Part shown: one piece after another, positions 9,401-21,900 of the stretch
Layout of the letters: each line of letters begins with the position of its first letter
Position numbering within the stretch: position 1 is the first letter of the stretch
Assembly: GCF_018494085.1 (NCBI RefSeq)
Contig: NZ_JABBFP010000012.1
Span: forward strand, 1 to 64,000
DNA from: Rosenbergiella collisarenosi
GTDB lineage: Bacteria; Pseudomonadota; Gammaproteobacteria; Enterobacterales; Enterobacteriaceae
DNA: 64,000 nucleotides
Direction of reading: 5' to 3'
Translations under genes and position numbers: made by a program
The notes under the pieces: generated by a model
What the model saw: the letters and a program-made list of their open reading frames with translations, nothing else
Told to the model about the DNA's origin: nothing
Database searches by the model: none

Positions 9401-10246
9401 TTATTGTCGAGCGAGACGGCGGTTGTGTGGAGTAAAGTGCTGATTCGTTCGCCACGGATTGATATCCAACCCTCCACGCCGCGTATAACGGGCATATACC
9501 GTTAAGGCTTCTGGTTGGCAGAGCGCCATGATATCCATATAGATTCGTTCTACGCACTGTTCGTGAAACTCATTGTGCTGGCGGAAAGACAGGAGGTAGC
9601 GTAAAAGCGCCTCGCGGTTAATCTTTTTACCCGTGTAGCGGATCATCACCGAGCCCCAATCAGGCTGCTGTGTAATCAAGCAGTTCGACTTGAGTAAATG
9701 ACTAACTAATGTCTCTTCAACTTGCTCATCAGTCGTCGCTTCACGTAGATAATCGCGGTTAAATTGGTAGTCGTCGACAGTGATTGGCTGCTCGTCAATG
9801 ACTTCCCCAGTAAAATCGTCAATGGGCTGTGCGGTAAAGTCTTGCAGGCGATGTAACGTTACGCGAACGGCTCCCTGCGCGCAGTGGCTTAAGTCGCGGA
9901 TAAGCGTCTGCTCAACGCTAGACCAGTCACTAAAGCGAGTCTGGTTGAAGCTGTTTAAGTAAAGCTTAAAGCTTTTCGATTCAATTAAGTTCTTACTACT
10001 CGCAGGGAGCGCGACATCGCCTATTGCGACCTGTGGGATACCCTGGTCGTTCAGCCATGAAAGTTCATAGAGAGTCCAATAATCTTCACCGTGGAAGGGG
10101 AGTTGCTGTTCATTAAGCTGCAGACTGTCGCGATTTAAGCTTCTTGGCACGGCTTGTAGAAGGTCTGGTTGATAATCGGAAATATAAGCGGTGGATTTAC
10201 CTAACGTCAGTTCCGATAAGGTAGGATGGTTTTCGTAGTCGGCCAT
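9401..10246 (-). CDS. queF: NADPH-dependent 7-cyano-7-deazaguanine reductase QueF
   Basis: Reduces preQ0 to preQ1 in queuosine synthesis. The 281-residue length is that of the long bimodular form (E. coli 282). The QueF motif [17 protein letters not shown] is near residue 90, the catalytic cysteine is in [14 protein letters not shown], and the NADPH-side segment FHEQCVERI follows. QueD and QueE for earlier steps of the same pathway lie elsewhere in this window. Confidence 0.97.
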   Translation of the reverse strand: MADYENHPTLSELTLGKSTAYISDYQPDLLQAVPRSLNRDSLQLNEQQLPFHGEDYWTLYELSWLNDQGIPQVAIGDVALPASSKNLIESKSFKLYLNSFNQTRFSDWSSVEQTLIRDLSHCAQGAVRVTLHRLQDFTAQPIDDFTGEVIDEQPITVDDYQFNRDYLREATTDEQVEETLVSHLLKSNCLITQQPDWGSVMIRYTGKKINREALLRYLLSFRQHNEFHEQCVERIYMDIMALCQPEALTVYARYTRRGGLDINPWRTNQHFTPHNRRLARQ

Positions 10247-10309
10247 TGCATCTGCACCTAAGTAAATGGATGATGGGGGAATTGTAACTGATCCAGAGTA
10301 ATAAATAGA

Positions 10310-10867
10310 ATGTTAGATGAGACCTCTGCGCAGCTTAGCGATTTTACACAGCGTTATTGCAACTATTGGCAAGAAAAGCATCAAAGCGCGCCGCAAAACG
10401 AATTTTTACTGGGAGTTGATTCCCCGTGCCTAATCGGAACTTACGACAACTACATCACTTGGCAACCGCACCTTTTTAGTAGGCCGAAAAATTTGGATGC
10501 GGTATCCAACGGTGTCGACCTTCTGCTGCAACCTTCAGTCGTTGCTTTCTATGGCACGCAATATGCCGCAGAAATGCCCGCGATCTTTGAAGAGCTTCCC
10601 CTCACGTTACTGCAAGCATGGAACGACGAAGATTTCACGTTACTGCAACAGAATCTTGTTGCTCATCTTGTAATGAAACGGCGATTGAAGCATAGCCCCA
10701 CACTATTTATCGGTACAACGGAGGATGACAGCACGATTATTTCTGTAGAAAACCTTTCGGGAAATGTGGTGCTTGAGCTCCTCGGTAAACAACAGCATAA
10801 AGTGTTGGCGCCCTCGCTTAGCGATTTTCTACAGCGATTAGTACCACGATCTCGGTTATTATCTTAA
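10310..10867 (+). CDS. syd: SecY-interacting protein Syd
   Basis: A 185-residue peripheral membrane protein that binds SecY and can disable badly assembled translocons (E. coli Syd, 181). Recognised by the sequence pattern ([12 protein letters not shown], the central [23 protein letters not shown], and [13 protein letters not shown]) and by its place between queF and csrB. Divergent from queF across a 63-base gap. Confidence 0.93.
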   Translation: MLDETSAQLSDFTQRYCNYWQEKHQSAPQNEFLLGVDSPCLIGTYDNYITWQPHLFSRPKNLDAVSNGVDLLLQPSVVAFYGTQYAAEMPAIFEELPLTLLQAWNDEDFTLLQQNLVAHLVMKRRLKHSPTLFIGTTEDDSTIISVENLSGNVVLELLGKQQHKVLAPSLSDFLQRLVPRSRLLS

Positions 10868-10992
10868 TTATTATGTAAATAAGAATGATCTTATTATAGT
10901 GATCAGGATCACAAAATAACACGATTAATCAAAGGTAGTGGTTGGCGAATTGTATTTTGAATCAATTGTTTAAGTTTTTAACAATCAATAAT

Positions 10993-11005
10993 CTAAGAAT
11001 CTTAG
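10993..11005 (+). promoter_or_regulatory. Candidate UvrY (SirA) site upstream of csrB
   Basis: An inverted repeat CTAAG-AAT-CTTAG lies about 55 bases before the predicted csrB start. It resembles the core of the inverted repeat bound by response regulator UvrY, which activates csrB in relatives. A second repeat, TTGTT / AACAA (10966-10984), lies just upstream. Binding is inferred only. Confidence 0.45.
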
Positions 11006-11059
11006 GTAAGACAATGAAAAAATCTGGTTGTTTATCCTTATGACTTTGAGAGAATAGAC

Positions 11060-11348
11060 GGGTCAGAAGGATGTTTGTAAGTTCTAAGGATAGGACCCAA
11101 GGATGGAACCGCTTTACAGTGAGTTGAGCGTGGGAATAGTAGATTAGGATGATGAGCTGTTTTCAAAACATTAGGGAACCTTCTGTAGAAGGACAAGCGA
11201 CCAAGGAAGTGTGGCTAAGTTCATAGGATTACGTAGTCAGGGAGACACATCCTTCTGGATTGTCGAATCCTATGAAAGCAGGATGCAGACAGTGGTAGGA
11301 TGCCGCAATGAAAAAGGGAGTACCGATTTTTCGGTACTCCCTTTTTTT
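11060..11348 (+). ncRNA. csrB: CsrB regulatory RNA
   Basis: A CsrA-sequestering RNA. I count about fifteen GGA triplets, mostly as AGGA or AGGGA, between 11069 and 11300, many in predicted hairpin loops; such repeats are CsrA-binding sites. The RNA ends in a strong intrinsic terminator, stem GGGAGTACCGA / TCGGTACTCCC at 11316-11341 followed by seven T. Position between syd and truC is that of csrB in E. coli. The 5' end is approximate (a -35 TTGTTT at 11028-11033 and a weak -10 near 11050). The rest of the syd-truC gap (11349-11554) shows no gene; yqcC is missing. Confidence 0.92.
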
Positions 11349-11554
11349 CCGTTAATCCTCTTTCCCATGTTATTATCTTCACCTGTTAATCAGCCAACCT
11401 GTATCTATTTTAGCCGCATGCCTTATCGTGACACGAGATTATCTGTCTTATCTCACGATGCTGATTGCCTTTTATACTCGCGCATACTCCGATGGAGCCA
11501 CTGCCACAGTGTATAGGGCTAAAGTAAGTACTCTGTTAAGAATTAGGTATTTTA

Positions 11555-12271
11555 GTGCTCGAGATTATTTATCAAGATGAGTGGATCGTTGCTGTGAATA
11601 AGCCCGCTAATATGCTGGTTCACCGCAGCTGGTTAGCGCGCCATGAAACTCAGTTTGTGATGCAAACCCTACGTGACCAGATAGGTCAGCACGTCTTTAC
11701 TGTGCATCGCTTAGACCGCCCAACTTCAGGGGTATTAGTCTTTGGCCTATCCAGCGAGGCTGGCCGGGAGTTGTCGCAACTTTTCGAACACCATAAGATG
11801 AGTAAAACCTACCATGCGATTGTGCGCGGGTGGCTGCAAGGAGAAGGAGTGGTCGATTACCCGCTCCAAGAAGAACACGATAAGATTGCCGATAAATTTG
11901 CTACCAGTGAACCGGTTTCACAGTCAGCGATCACTGAGTATAAAACGCTGGCTCAGGTCGAGATGCCTTATCCGGTCGGGCGCTACGAAAGTTGTCGTTA
12001 CAGTTGGGTGGAGCTTCACCCTAAAACCGGGCGTAAGCATCAACTGCGTCGTCATATGTCCCATCTGCGCCACCCAATAATTGGCGATACGGCTCATGGC
12101 GATCTTAAGCAGAATCGTGGGGCGGCGGAGCACTTTGGCTGTCAGCGTTTAATGCTGCATGCCCTTAAGCTCTCCTTTATTCATCCCTTTACCCAGCAGC
12201 TAATAAGCTTAGAAGCAGGGGTGGATGAAACTTGGCGTGAGATGCAACGCCAATTCGGTTGGATGCGTTAA
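11555..12271 (+). CDS. truC: tRNA pseudouridine(65) synthase TruC
   Basis: A 238-residue RluA-family pseudouridine synthase modifying U65 of tRNA. The catalytic aspartate is in HRLDRPTSGVLVFG; the substrate-binding segments PKTGRKHQLRRHMSHL and HPIIGDTAHGD follow. The start is GTG at 11555, giving MLEIIYQDEWIVAVNKP, which aligns with the start of the E. coli protein (MLEILYQDEWLVAVNKP). It is shorter at the C-terminus than E. coli TruC (260), which has a variable tail. Confidence 0.94.
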   Translation: MLEIIYQDEWIVAVNKPANMLVHRSWLARHETQFVMQTLRDQIGQHVFTVHRLDRPTSGVLVFGLSSEAGRELSQLFEHHKMSKTYHAIVRGWLQGEGVVDYPLQEEHDKIADKFATSEPVSQSAITEYKTLAQVEMPYPVGRYESCRYSWVELHPKTGRKHQLRRHMSHLRHPIIGDTAHGDLKQNRGAAEHFGCQRLMLHALKLSFIHPFTQQLISLEAGVDETWREMQRQFGWMR

Positions 12272-12333
12272 GTCCTTCACAGGGAAAGGTTAACGTGAAC
12301 GGCTCTATTTTTTATCTGTGAGATGTCATCGTT

Positions 12334-13641
12334 ATGGTGCAATTTTATAAAGCAAAAAAAACCTCATCTGCTCGTCAAACGATGACTCTCTGTGCCGAGA
12401 GTATCGACCAGTTTGGACAGGGCGTGGGTCATCATCAAGGCAAAACCTGCTTTATCGAGGGAATGCTGCCCGGAGAAACGGGAAAAGTAGCGGTCACTGA
12501 GAATAAGCGCCATTTCATGCGCGCGAAACTTATTACTCTCACCACGTCCAGTGCACAACGCCGAGAACCGCTTTGCCCGATTTATCAGCAATGCGGGGGG
12601 TGCCAGCAGCAGCATATGAGCGAATCTTTACAACACACCTCTAAGGCTGAGGCATTAGCACGCTTATTAAAGCCGGTTGGCGTTGAGAACGTCGATGACA
12701 TCATTAGTGCCCAGAGCTGGCACTACCGCCGCCGCACACGTATGAGCCTACGTGTCGACGATAGCGGACAGCTGGTTATGGGATTTCGGCGTAAAAAAAG
12801 TAACGAGATCGTCGACGTGCGCACCTGTCCGGTCCTGGTCGAAAAACTCAATACCGTACTAGAACCTCTCTATCACTGCCTTGCTCAATTACAGGGTGCC
12901 CCTCATCTTGGGCATGTTGAGCTGGTCGCAGCGGATAACGACAGCGTCACGGTTGTCCTAAGGCATTTGCGTCCTCTTTCTGATCAGGATTTAAAAAAAC
13001 TGGAACAGTTTTCGCATAAGCATTCTGTTTCGCTTTTCTTAGCGGATGGACAGCAACAAACTCTGCTACGGGGGGAGATGCCGTGGTATGGTATTGGTGA
13101 GATAAATTTATATTTTAACCCTCAAGGGTTTATTCAGGTTAACGCGGAAATTAATCAGCAAATGATTGATAACGCGATAAAATGGCTGAATATCCAATCG
13201 ACTGATCGTGTATTAGACCTCTTTTGTGGGGTAGGGAACTTCACCCTTCCTTTAGCAAGATTCGCGAGTTCAGTCACAGGAGTCGAGGGTTTAGCAGAAT
13301 TAGTGGCGAAGGCAGAGTATAATGCTCAGCAAAATAACATCAGCAATGCTGCCTTTTACCAACATAATTTGGAGCAGGACGTCTCACAGCAACCTTGGGC
13401 AAAACAGGGCTTCAATAAAGTCCTGTTAGATCCCGCCCGTGCAGGGGCTGCAGAGGTCATGCCTTATATCTGTGCCTTACAGCCAGAGTGTATTGTCTAT
13501 ATTTCTTGTAATCCCGCGACATTGGCTCGGGATAGCAAAATCGCCTGTCAATTAGGGTATAGAGTAGTAAAAGTGGCGATGTTGGATATGTTTCCACATA
13601 CCGAACATCTTGAATCAATGGTGTTATTTGAACGTCGTTAA
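12334..13641 (+). CDS. rlmD: 23S rRNA (uracil1939-C5)-methyltransferase RlmD
   Basis: A 435-residue enzyme (E. coli 433). An N-terminal TRAM domain (residues 15-70) is followed by the Fe-S cluster cysteines LCPIYQQCGGC and the later RTCPVL, then the methyltransferase domain with VLDLFCGVGNFTLPLA for S-adenosylmethionine. The catalytic cysteine is in YISCNPATLARD. In E. coli barA is divergent from rlmD; here the upstream neighbour is truC and barA is absent. Confidence 0.96.
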   Translation: MVQFYKAKKTSSARQTMTLCAESIDQFGQGVGHHQGKTCFIEGMLPGETGKVAVTENKRHFMRAKLITLTTSSAQRREPLCPIYQQCGGCQQQHMSESLQHTSKAEALARLLKPVGVENVDDIISAQSWHYRRRTRMSLRVDDSGQLVMGFRRKKSNEIVDVRTCPVLVEKLNTVLEPLYHCLAQLQGAPHLGHVELVAADNDSVTVVLRHLRPLSDQDLKKLEQFSHKHSVSLFLADGQQQTLLRGEMPWYGIGEINLYFNPQGFIQVNAEINQQMIDNAIKWLNIQSTDRVLDLFCGVGNFTLPLARFASSVTGVEGLAELVAKAEYNAQQNNISNAAFYQHNLEQDVSQQPWAKQGFNKVLLDPARAGAAEVMPYICALQPECIVYISCNPATLARDSKIACQLGYRVVKVAMLDMFPHTEHLESMVLFERR

Positions 13642-13672
13642 GCATTAAGCCTATAGTTATGCGGGAGATATC

Positions 13673-15907
13673 ATGGTTGCAGTAAGAAGCGCGCACCTCA
13701 ATCCAGCCGGAGAGTTTGCTGTCGAGCAATGGATCGAGAGTTTACATCATATCTCGGCGCCGACAGGCCAAGCCCTTAGTACTTGCTGGAGTTACTGTCA
13801 GGAAAAAACCACCGATCATCCTTCTCAAGCTCTATTACTGAGCCGTGGTATCGAGATGGTCGAAATCCTAACCATGCTGAGTATGGATTGTGACACGCTA
13901 TGTGCTGCCCTCATTTTCCCGCTGGCTAACGCCAATGTGCTCGACGCTGAACAGATTAAAACGACCTACGGTGACAGCATTCTCTCTTTGGTGAATGGCG
14001 TATTAGATATGGATGCCATTCGCCAGCTTAAAGCCATTCAGAATGATTCAATGGCGTCGGAGCAAGTCGATAATATCCGCCGTATGCTATTAGCGATGGT
14101 GGAAGATTTCCGTTGCGTGGTCATCAAGCTCGCTGAGCGAATCGCCTACTTACGGGAAATGAAAGATGCGCCTGAAGATGAAAGAGTCTTAGCCGCGAAG
14201 GAAAGTACGAATATCTACGCTCCCCTCGCCAACCGTCTCGGTATCGGGCAACTAAAATGGGAGTTGGAAGATTATTGCTTCCGCTATCTGCATCCCGAAG
14301 AGTACAAGCGTATTGCCAGTTTGCTGCATGAGCGGCGTATCGATCGTGAAATATATATCGATAATTTCGTCACACAGATTCGTGACATGATGAGCCAAGA
14401 GGGTGTGCGAGCCGAGGTCTATGGCCGGCCTAAACACATCTACAGCATTTGGCGAAAAATGCAGAAAAAATCTCTCGCTTTCGACGAGCTATTCGATGTA
14501 CGAGCGGTGCGGATCGTTGCCGAGAGGCTGCAAGATTGCTACGGCGCATTGGGAATCGTCCATACGCTGTTTCGCCACCTTCCGAATGAATTCGATGATT
14601 ATGTCGCAAACCCTAAACCTAATGGTTATCAATCCATTCACACCGTCGTATTAGGGCCCAAGGGCCAGACGGTTGAGGTGCAGATCCGCACCAAGCAGAT
14701 GCACGAAGATGCAGAGCTGGGCGTTGCCGCACACTGGAAATATAAAGAAGGCAGCACGACGCCGGTAGGAAGAGGGGCTGCGGGTCACGAAGGTCGTATC
14801 GCGTGGCTGCGTAAGCTTATCGCCTGGCAAGAAGAGATGGCTGATAGCGGCGAAATGCTGGAAGAGGTACGCAGCCAGGTCTTTGACGATCGCGTTTATG
14901 TCTACACGCCTAAAGGGGATGTTATCGACCTGCCTGCTGGGTCTACCCCCCTCGATTTTGCTTACCATATCCATAGTGATATTGGGCACCGCTGTATTGG
15001 GGCTAAAATTAGCGGGCGGATTGTTCCATTCACTTATCATCTACAAATGGGTGACCAAGTCGAGGTCATTACTCAGAAGCAACCGAACCCGAGCCGCGAT
15101 TGGCTTAACCCTCATTTAGGCTATATCACTACTAGCCGTGGGCGAGCAAAAGTCCACGCGTGGTTCAAAAAGCAGGATCGCGATAAGAATATTCTAGCGG
15201 GTAAACAGATACTGGATAACGAGTTGAGCCAGCTGGATATTAGCTGGAAAGATGCGGAAAAATTCCTTTTACCACGTTATAACATGACCTCGATGGAAGA
15301 GATCCTCGCGGCGATTGGCTGCGGAGATATCCGCCAAAATCAGATGGTCAATTTCTTACAGGCTAAGGTTTACAAACCGAGTGCGGAAGAAGAAGACCAG
15401 AAAGCGCTAGAGCAACTCACACAAAAATCGGCGAATAATCAAAACGCCCGTAAAGACAGTGGTCGTATCGTGGTGGAGGGCGTCGGCAACCTGATGCACC
15501 ATATTGCTCGCTGTTGCCAGCCTATCCCAGGCGACGATATTACCGGATTCATAACGCAGGGGCGCGGAATATCGATTCACCGTGCCGATTGTGAGCAGCT
15601 TGCTGAGTTAATCAACCATGCGCCGGAAAGGATTGTTGATGCGGTCTGGGGGGAGAATTACTCCAGTGGCTACTCGCTAGTCGTCCGAGTCGTGGCGAAC
15701 GATCGTAGCGGCCTATTACGCGACATCACCACCATTCTCGCGAATGAGAAAGTGAATGTATTAGGGGTCTCTAGCCATAGTGACACGCGTAAACAATTAG
15801 CGACCATCGATATGGATATCGAAATTTATAATCAGCAGGTCTTAGGCAGAATTATTTCGCGGTTGAATCAAATCCCCGATGTGATCGATGCTAAGCGACT
15901 CCATTAA
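13673..15907 (+). CDS. relA: GTP pyrophosphokinase RelA
   Basis: The ribosome-associated (p)ppGpp synthetase of the stringent response, 744 residues as in E. coli. The N-terminal hydrolase-like domain is degenerate: the HD signature is replaced by FPLANAN, so it cannot hydrolyse ppGpp, as in all RelA proteins. The synthetase domain carries EFDDYVANPKPNGYQSIHT, the EFDD signature of monofunctional RelA. TGS (VYVYTPKGDVIDLPAGSTPLDFAY), the conserved CCQPIPGD and a C-terminal ACT domain (VRVVANDRSGLLRDITTIL) complete the protein. Confidence 0.98.
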   Translation: MVAVRSAHLNPAGEFAVEQWIESLHHISAPTGQALSTCWSYCQEKTTDHPSQALLLSRGIEMVEILTMLSMDCDTLCAALIFPLANANVLDAEQIKTTYGDSILSLVNGVLDMDAIRQLKAIQNDSMASEQVDNIRRMLLAMVEDFRCVVIKLAERIAYLREMKDAPEDERVLAAKESTNIYAPLANRLGIGQLKWELEDYCFRYLHPEEYKRIASLLHERRIDREIYIDNFVTQIRDMMSQEGVRAEVYGRPKHIYSIWRKMQKKSLAFDELFDVRAVRIVAERLQDCYGALGIVHTLFRHLPNEFDDYVANPKPNGYQSIHTVVLGPKGQTVEVQIRTKQMHEDAELGVAAHWKYKEGSTTPVGRGAAGHEGRIAWLRKLIAWQEEMADSGEMLEEVRSQVFDDRVYVYTPKGDVIDLPAGSTPLDFAYHIHSDIGHRCIGAKISGRIVPFTYHLQMGDQVEVITQKQPNPSRDWLNPHLGYITTSRGRAKVHAWFKKQDRDKNILAGKQILDNELSQLDISWKDAEKFLLPRYNMTSMEEILAAIGCGDIRQNQMVNFLQAKVYKPSAEEEDQKALEQLTQKSANNQNARKDSGRIVVEGVGNLMHHIARCCQPIPGDDITGFITQGRGISIHRADCEQLAELINHAPERIVDAVWGENYSSGYSLVVRVVANDRSGLLRDITTILANEKVNVLGVSSHSDTRKQLATIDMDIEIYNQQVLGRIISRLNQIPDVIDAKRLH

Positions 15908-15917
15908 TTTTCAGTCT

Positions 15918-15944
15918 AACCACTCTTACAGAGTGGTTTTTTTT
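15918..15944 (+). terminator. Intrinsic terminator after relA
   Basis: Stem AACCACTC / GAGTGGTT with loop TTACA, followed by T's to 15944. It lies 10 bases after the relA stop and just before the mazG ribosome site, so mazG probably depends on read-through or its own start. The mazEF toxin genes found here in E. coli are absent. Confidence 0.85.
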
Positions 15945-15955
15945 AAGAGGTTTAC

Positions 15956-16750
15956 ATGAGTGATTCATCATTGTCGCAATTATTATCAGTGATGCAGCGC
16001 TTGCGCGATCCAGATGAGGGATGTGAGTGGGATAAGCAGCAAACCTTCGAAACTATTGCTCCTTATACCTTGGAAGAGTGTTATGAGGTCTTAGATGCGA
16101 TAGCCCGGCAGGATTTCGGGGATCTTAAACAAGAGCTTGGCGATCTCCTTTACCAAATCGTTTTCTATGCGCAGATGGCCTCGGAACAAGGCCAGTTCGA
16201 TTTTGACGCTATTTGCCAAACGATCACACAAAAACTTATTCGTCGCCATCCAGATATCTTTTCTGACGTCGCGACTGCACCCGGTTGGGAGCAGATAAAA
16301 CAGCAAGAACGCAAACAAAAAAACCAACACTCGCTACTCGACGATATTCCCCATGCTATGCCCGCCCTGATCCGCGCAGATAAAATTCAGCAGCGCTGTC
16401 AGACAGTGGGGTTCGATTGGGATACGTTAGGCCCGGTCGTTGATAAGGTCAAAGAAGAACTCGATGAGGTGATGGAAGAGGCGCTATTGGTCGATCGCAA
16501 CCCCGAGCGCCTAGAAGAAGAGCTGGGCGATCTTCTATTTGCGACCGTTAATCTTACCCGTCACCTGGGGAGTCGCGCTGAAACCGCATTGCACAAAGCT
16601 AATTTAAAATTTGAACGGCGTTTTCGTCTGGTTGAGCAAAAAATTATCGAACAGGGTATGACCCTCGACCAAGCGACTCTCGAACAGATGGAACTTGCTT
16701 GGCAACACGTTAAGCAAGACGAAAAAAACGCGAACGCGATTGCTGATTGA
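15956..16750 (+). CDS. mazG: Nucleoside triphosphate pyrophosphohydrolase MazG
   Basis: A 264-residue all-alpha NTP pyrophosphatase (E. coli 263) that cleans up non-canonical nucleotides and can lower ppGpp. Two tandem MazG domains are visible: metal-binding EECYEVLDAI with ELGDLLYQIVFYAQMA in the first, and EELDEVMEEAL with EELGDLLFATVNL in the second. Ribosome site AAGAGG precedes the ATG. Confidence 0.96.
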   Translation: MSDSSLSQLLSVMQRLRDPDEGCEWDKQQTFETIAPYTLEECYEVLDAIARQDFGDLKQELGDLLYQIVFYAQMASEQGQFDFDAICQTITQKLIRRHPDIFSDVATAPGWEQIKQQERKQKNQHSLLDDIPHAMPALIRADKIQQRCQTVGFDWDTLGPVVDKVKEELDEVMEEALLVDRNPERLEEELGDLLFATVNLTRHLGSRAETALHKANLKFERRFRLVEQKIIEQGMTLDQATLEQMELAWQHVKQDEKNANAIAD

Positions 16751-16892
16751 AATCAAAAGAGAGGCGTGGCAGATTAGGTATTATCATTGTTAGTTGAACA
16801 GAGAAGGGGAGGGTGAATGAGCAATTGTGACGCCATAGAGTTTCGGGTATACTGCTTTCCCGTCCTGGTGCATCCACCGTCTTTAAACCTAA

Positions 16893-19933
<3,041 letters not shown>

Positions 19934-19952
19934 GCCTAGCATAATACGATAT

Positions 19953-19979
19953 AGCCCTCATTATGAGGGCTTTTTTTTT
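19953..19979. terminator. Intrinsic terminator after eno
   Basis: Stem AGCCCTCA / TGAGGGCT around TTA followed by nine T. It lies 20 bases after eno and faces the convergent regulator gene, so it marks the left border of the inserted tad region. Confidence 0.92.
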
Positions 19980-20003
19980 AGCTATACCCATCGTTCAGGA
20001 GCA

Positions 20004-21320
20004 TTACGGCTCAGCGACTTTCTCTAACTCTGCGAGACTGAGTAACGCATAAGGGAATAGGAAAAGAAGCGGTGCATCGCATGAAAGCGAAGTGGGAAGG
20101 ATTGGGAAGAAAACGGTATTGAGAAGTGCTTGAGGGATCTCCTCTTGACCTGCAGAAAATGAGCAGAAACCTGCCTCGTCTATAAAATTCAGCGTACGAA
20201 ACCGGAAATGCTTAACACAAATCTCATGAGCCAAGGCTGCCTTTTGTTGGCGTTCGTCAACGAGTATTGTCAGATATTTCATAAAATAGGAAGAGGCGAG
20301 AAAAGCTTTTACTATATCGAAACTGGCAGGGGGGTAAGTACTGACCATCGCACGGTGCGTAATATGCAACGTCTGACTAAACGATTCGGGTAATATAAGG
20401 ATAGCGAGATTGTAAGTGGTCCCTACTAACTCAAAGAGGTGGGTGAGATAAAAAATAGGGATATCAGTATAAGTACTAAATAATGGCAGTGAGCTATTTT
20501 TCCCAAAACTGAGCATCGCATAGCGATCATCCTCAATGAGGATCGCCTGATTTTTAACGGTCCAGTCGTGAAGTCGCTGCCTGCGAGATTCGCTAAGCCG
20601 AGTGGCACTCGGATAGTGTAACGTTGGCATACAGAGTAGTGTTGCATAGCGGATATCGGGTAATGCCTCAACGATTAATCCCTGATGGTCGGTAGGGACA
20701 TCGATAATCTCAAACCCATACTGAACAAATAACTCCCTCACTTCCCAAGAGCAAGGGGCCTCAAGGATGATGACGTTTCGACCTGGTTCGCGCTTAAGAA
20801 ACAGTGCAATTAGGCTTAATGCCTCTTGGATACCGGGAAAGAGGAGGAGTGAATGGTTCCCAATATCTAAGCAGCGTGAGAGTTTGAGAAAGCGAGTAAT
20901 TGGTGAGGAAGGCTCAAGGGTCGCGCGCCGAAAATGGCTTTTCTCGTAATTCACTAACCAGCGTCTGACAAAATGCATGGGCAGTCGACAGGGTTTTCTA
21001 TCTATTAACGTAGTGAGTGGTTCATGGCTGGGAGATGATAAGTATTTAATGTCGGGTGCATCGATAAGCTGTTGTTGCGAAGGAGGTGGTGATTGCGTAC
21101 TTTTTAGTACGACGTATCCGCTACGTTCGAAACCCTGGATATAGCCTATTGATTCCAAGTGCTTATAGACAACGAGTACCGTCCCGCGCGAGACATGGTA
21201 GCGCATACTCATGCTGCGGATGGAGGGCAAGAAATCGCCTTCGCTCAGGTTTCCCTGAATAATCATAGAAATAATATCGTTAATTATTTCTACTTTCACT
21301 ATTCCTTTAGCCTTTTTCAC
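20004..21320 (-). CDS. MocR-like GntR regulator with a degenerate PLP domain
   Basis: A 438-residue protein with an N-terminal GntR winged helix (residues 8-72, MRYHVSRGTVLVVYKHLESIGYI in two parts) fused to a fold-type I aminotransferase-like domain. Aligning YLTHLFELVG (291-300) without gaps to the usual MocR motif YLGTFSKTLA places Glu297 where the PLP-binding lysine should be; the phosphate-binding Arg of the RLGY motif is also lost (NLAI). The IEDDRY and LHYP segments remain. It is therefore probably a DNA-binding protein that no longer binds PLP covalently. It is divergent from the tad locus across 318 bases, which suggests that it regulates flp. The target is inferred. Confidence 0.8.
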   Translation of the reverse strand: MKKAKGIVKVEIINDIISMIIQGNLSEGDFLPSIRSMSMRYHVSRGTVLVVYKHLESIGYIQGFERSGYVVLKSTQSPPPSQQQLIDAPDIKYLSSPSHEPLTTLIDRKPCRLPMHFVRRWLVNYEKSHFRRATLEPSSPITRFLKLSRCLDIGNHSLLLFPGIQEALSLIALFLKREPGRNVIILEAPCSWEVRELFVQYGFEIIDVPTDHQGLIVEALPDIRYATLLCMPTLHYPSATRLSESRRQRLHDWTVKNQAILIEDDRYAMLSFGKNSSLPLFSTYTDIPIFYLTHLFELVGTTYNLAILILPESFSQTLHITHRAMVSTYPPASFDIVKAFLASSYFMKYLTILVDERQQKAALAHEICVKHFRFRTLNFIDEAGFCSFSAGQEEIPQALLNTVFFPILPTSLSCDAPLLFLFPYALLSLAELEKVAEP

Positions 21321-21412
21321 GCTGACCTCTAGTTTTTTATAAGTCCATTTCGGTAATTGTATAAAGTATAAGAAATTTTTCTATAGTCGCATCATTACTA
21401 TTTTTATTTACT

Positions 21413-21450
21413 TGTTTAACTGATTGGACTAATTAGATATAAGTTAAACA
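21413..21450. promoter_or_regulatory. 9+9 bp inverted repeat in the regulator-flp gap
   Basis: TGTTTAACT (21413-21421) and AGTTAAACA (21442-21450) are perfect inverted copies separated by 20 bases. The spacing of half-site centres is 29 bases, near three helical turns, fitting a dimeric regulator. It lies midway between the divergent MocR-like gene and flp and is the strongest symmetry in this AT-rich 318-base gap. Operator role is inferred. Confidence 0.5.
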
Positions 21451-21597
21451 TTTTATTTAATATTAATTAGGAATGGAATATTTAACAGGTTCTGACATTT
21501 TTTTAAAAGAGAATTGTATCTTGAATAAAATATACAATAAAGTAGTATCTGTCGTGTAAGTGGCCCTTTGGATAGTAGCCTCTTATTTCTTTTACTA

Positions 21598-21603
21598 TAT
21601 AAT
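21598..21603 (+). promoter_or_regulatory. Likely -10 element of flp
   Basis: A consensus TATAAT 36 bases before the flp ATG. No good -35 lies at the usual distance, so the promoter probably needs an activator. The flp ribosome site AAGGAAAG follows at 21628-21635. Confidence 0.45.
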
Positions 21604-21638
21604 CAATATTAACCTCTGAATTTGGATAAGGAAAGCTA

Positions 21639-21881
21639 ATGAAAGATACTATCATGTATGGAATTGTGCATGGACAAAACTATGCCCACGATAACATCAA
21701 AAAAATTAAGGGGCGTCTTAGCAAAGAAGATGGCGTAACCGCTATTGAATATGCTGTTATTGCGGTTGCTATTAGTGTAATGCTATTGGCAGTGTTTGGG
21801 AATGGTAAGGAGTCATTCATTACTGCAATTACCGAAAAGTTTAGAATCCTATCGACTAATATAAATGGTACCGTTAAGTAA
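21639..21881 (+). CDS. flp: Flp-type IVb pilin
   Basis: An 80-residue prepilin, the major subunit of the Tad pilus. A 32-residue basic leader ends in EDG, followed by VTAIEYAVIAVAISVMLLAVF: the Flp signature with Glu at +5 and adjacent Tyr, and a hydrophobic helix. Cleavage after Gly32 would leave a 48-residue mature pilin. First gene of the tad locus. Confidence 0.93.
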   Translation: MKDTIMYGIVHGQNYAHDNIKKIKGRLSKEDGVTAIEYAVIAVAISVMLLAVFGNGKESFITAITEKFRILSTNINGTVK

Positions 21882-21900
21882 AGTTATCAGAATTTATACC

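Noticed and set aside
11211..11516. 101-codon open frame
   Set aside because: It begins inside CsrB and crosses its terminator; no ribosome site or family pattern.
14651..15040. 129-codon minus-strand open frame inside relA
   Set aside because: Shadow of the relA codons; no promoter, ribosome site or known motif.
15908..15955. mazEF toxin-antitoxin genes between relA and mazG
   Set aside because: Only a terminator fits in the 48-base gap.
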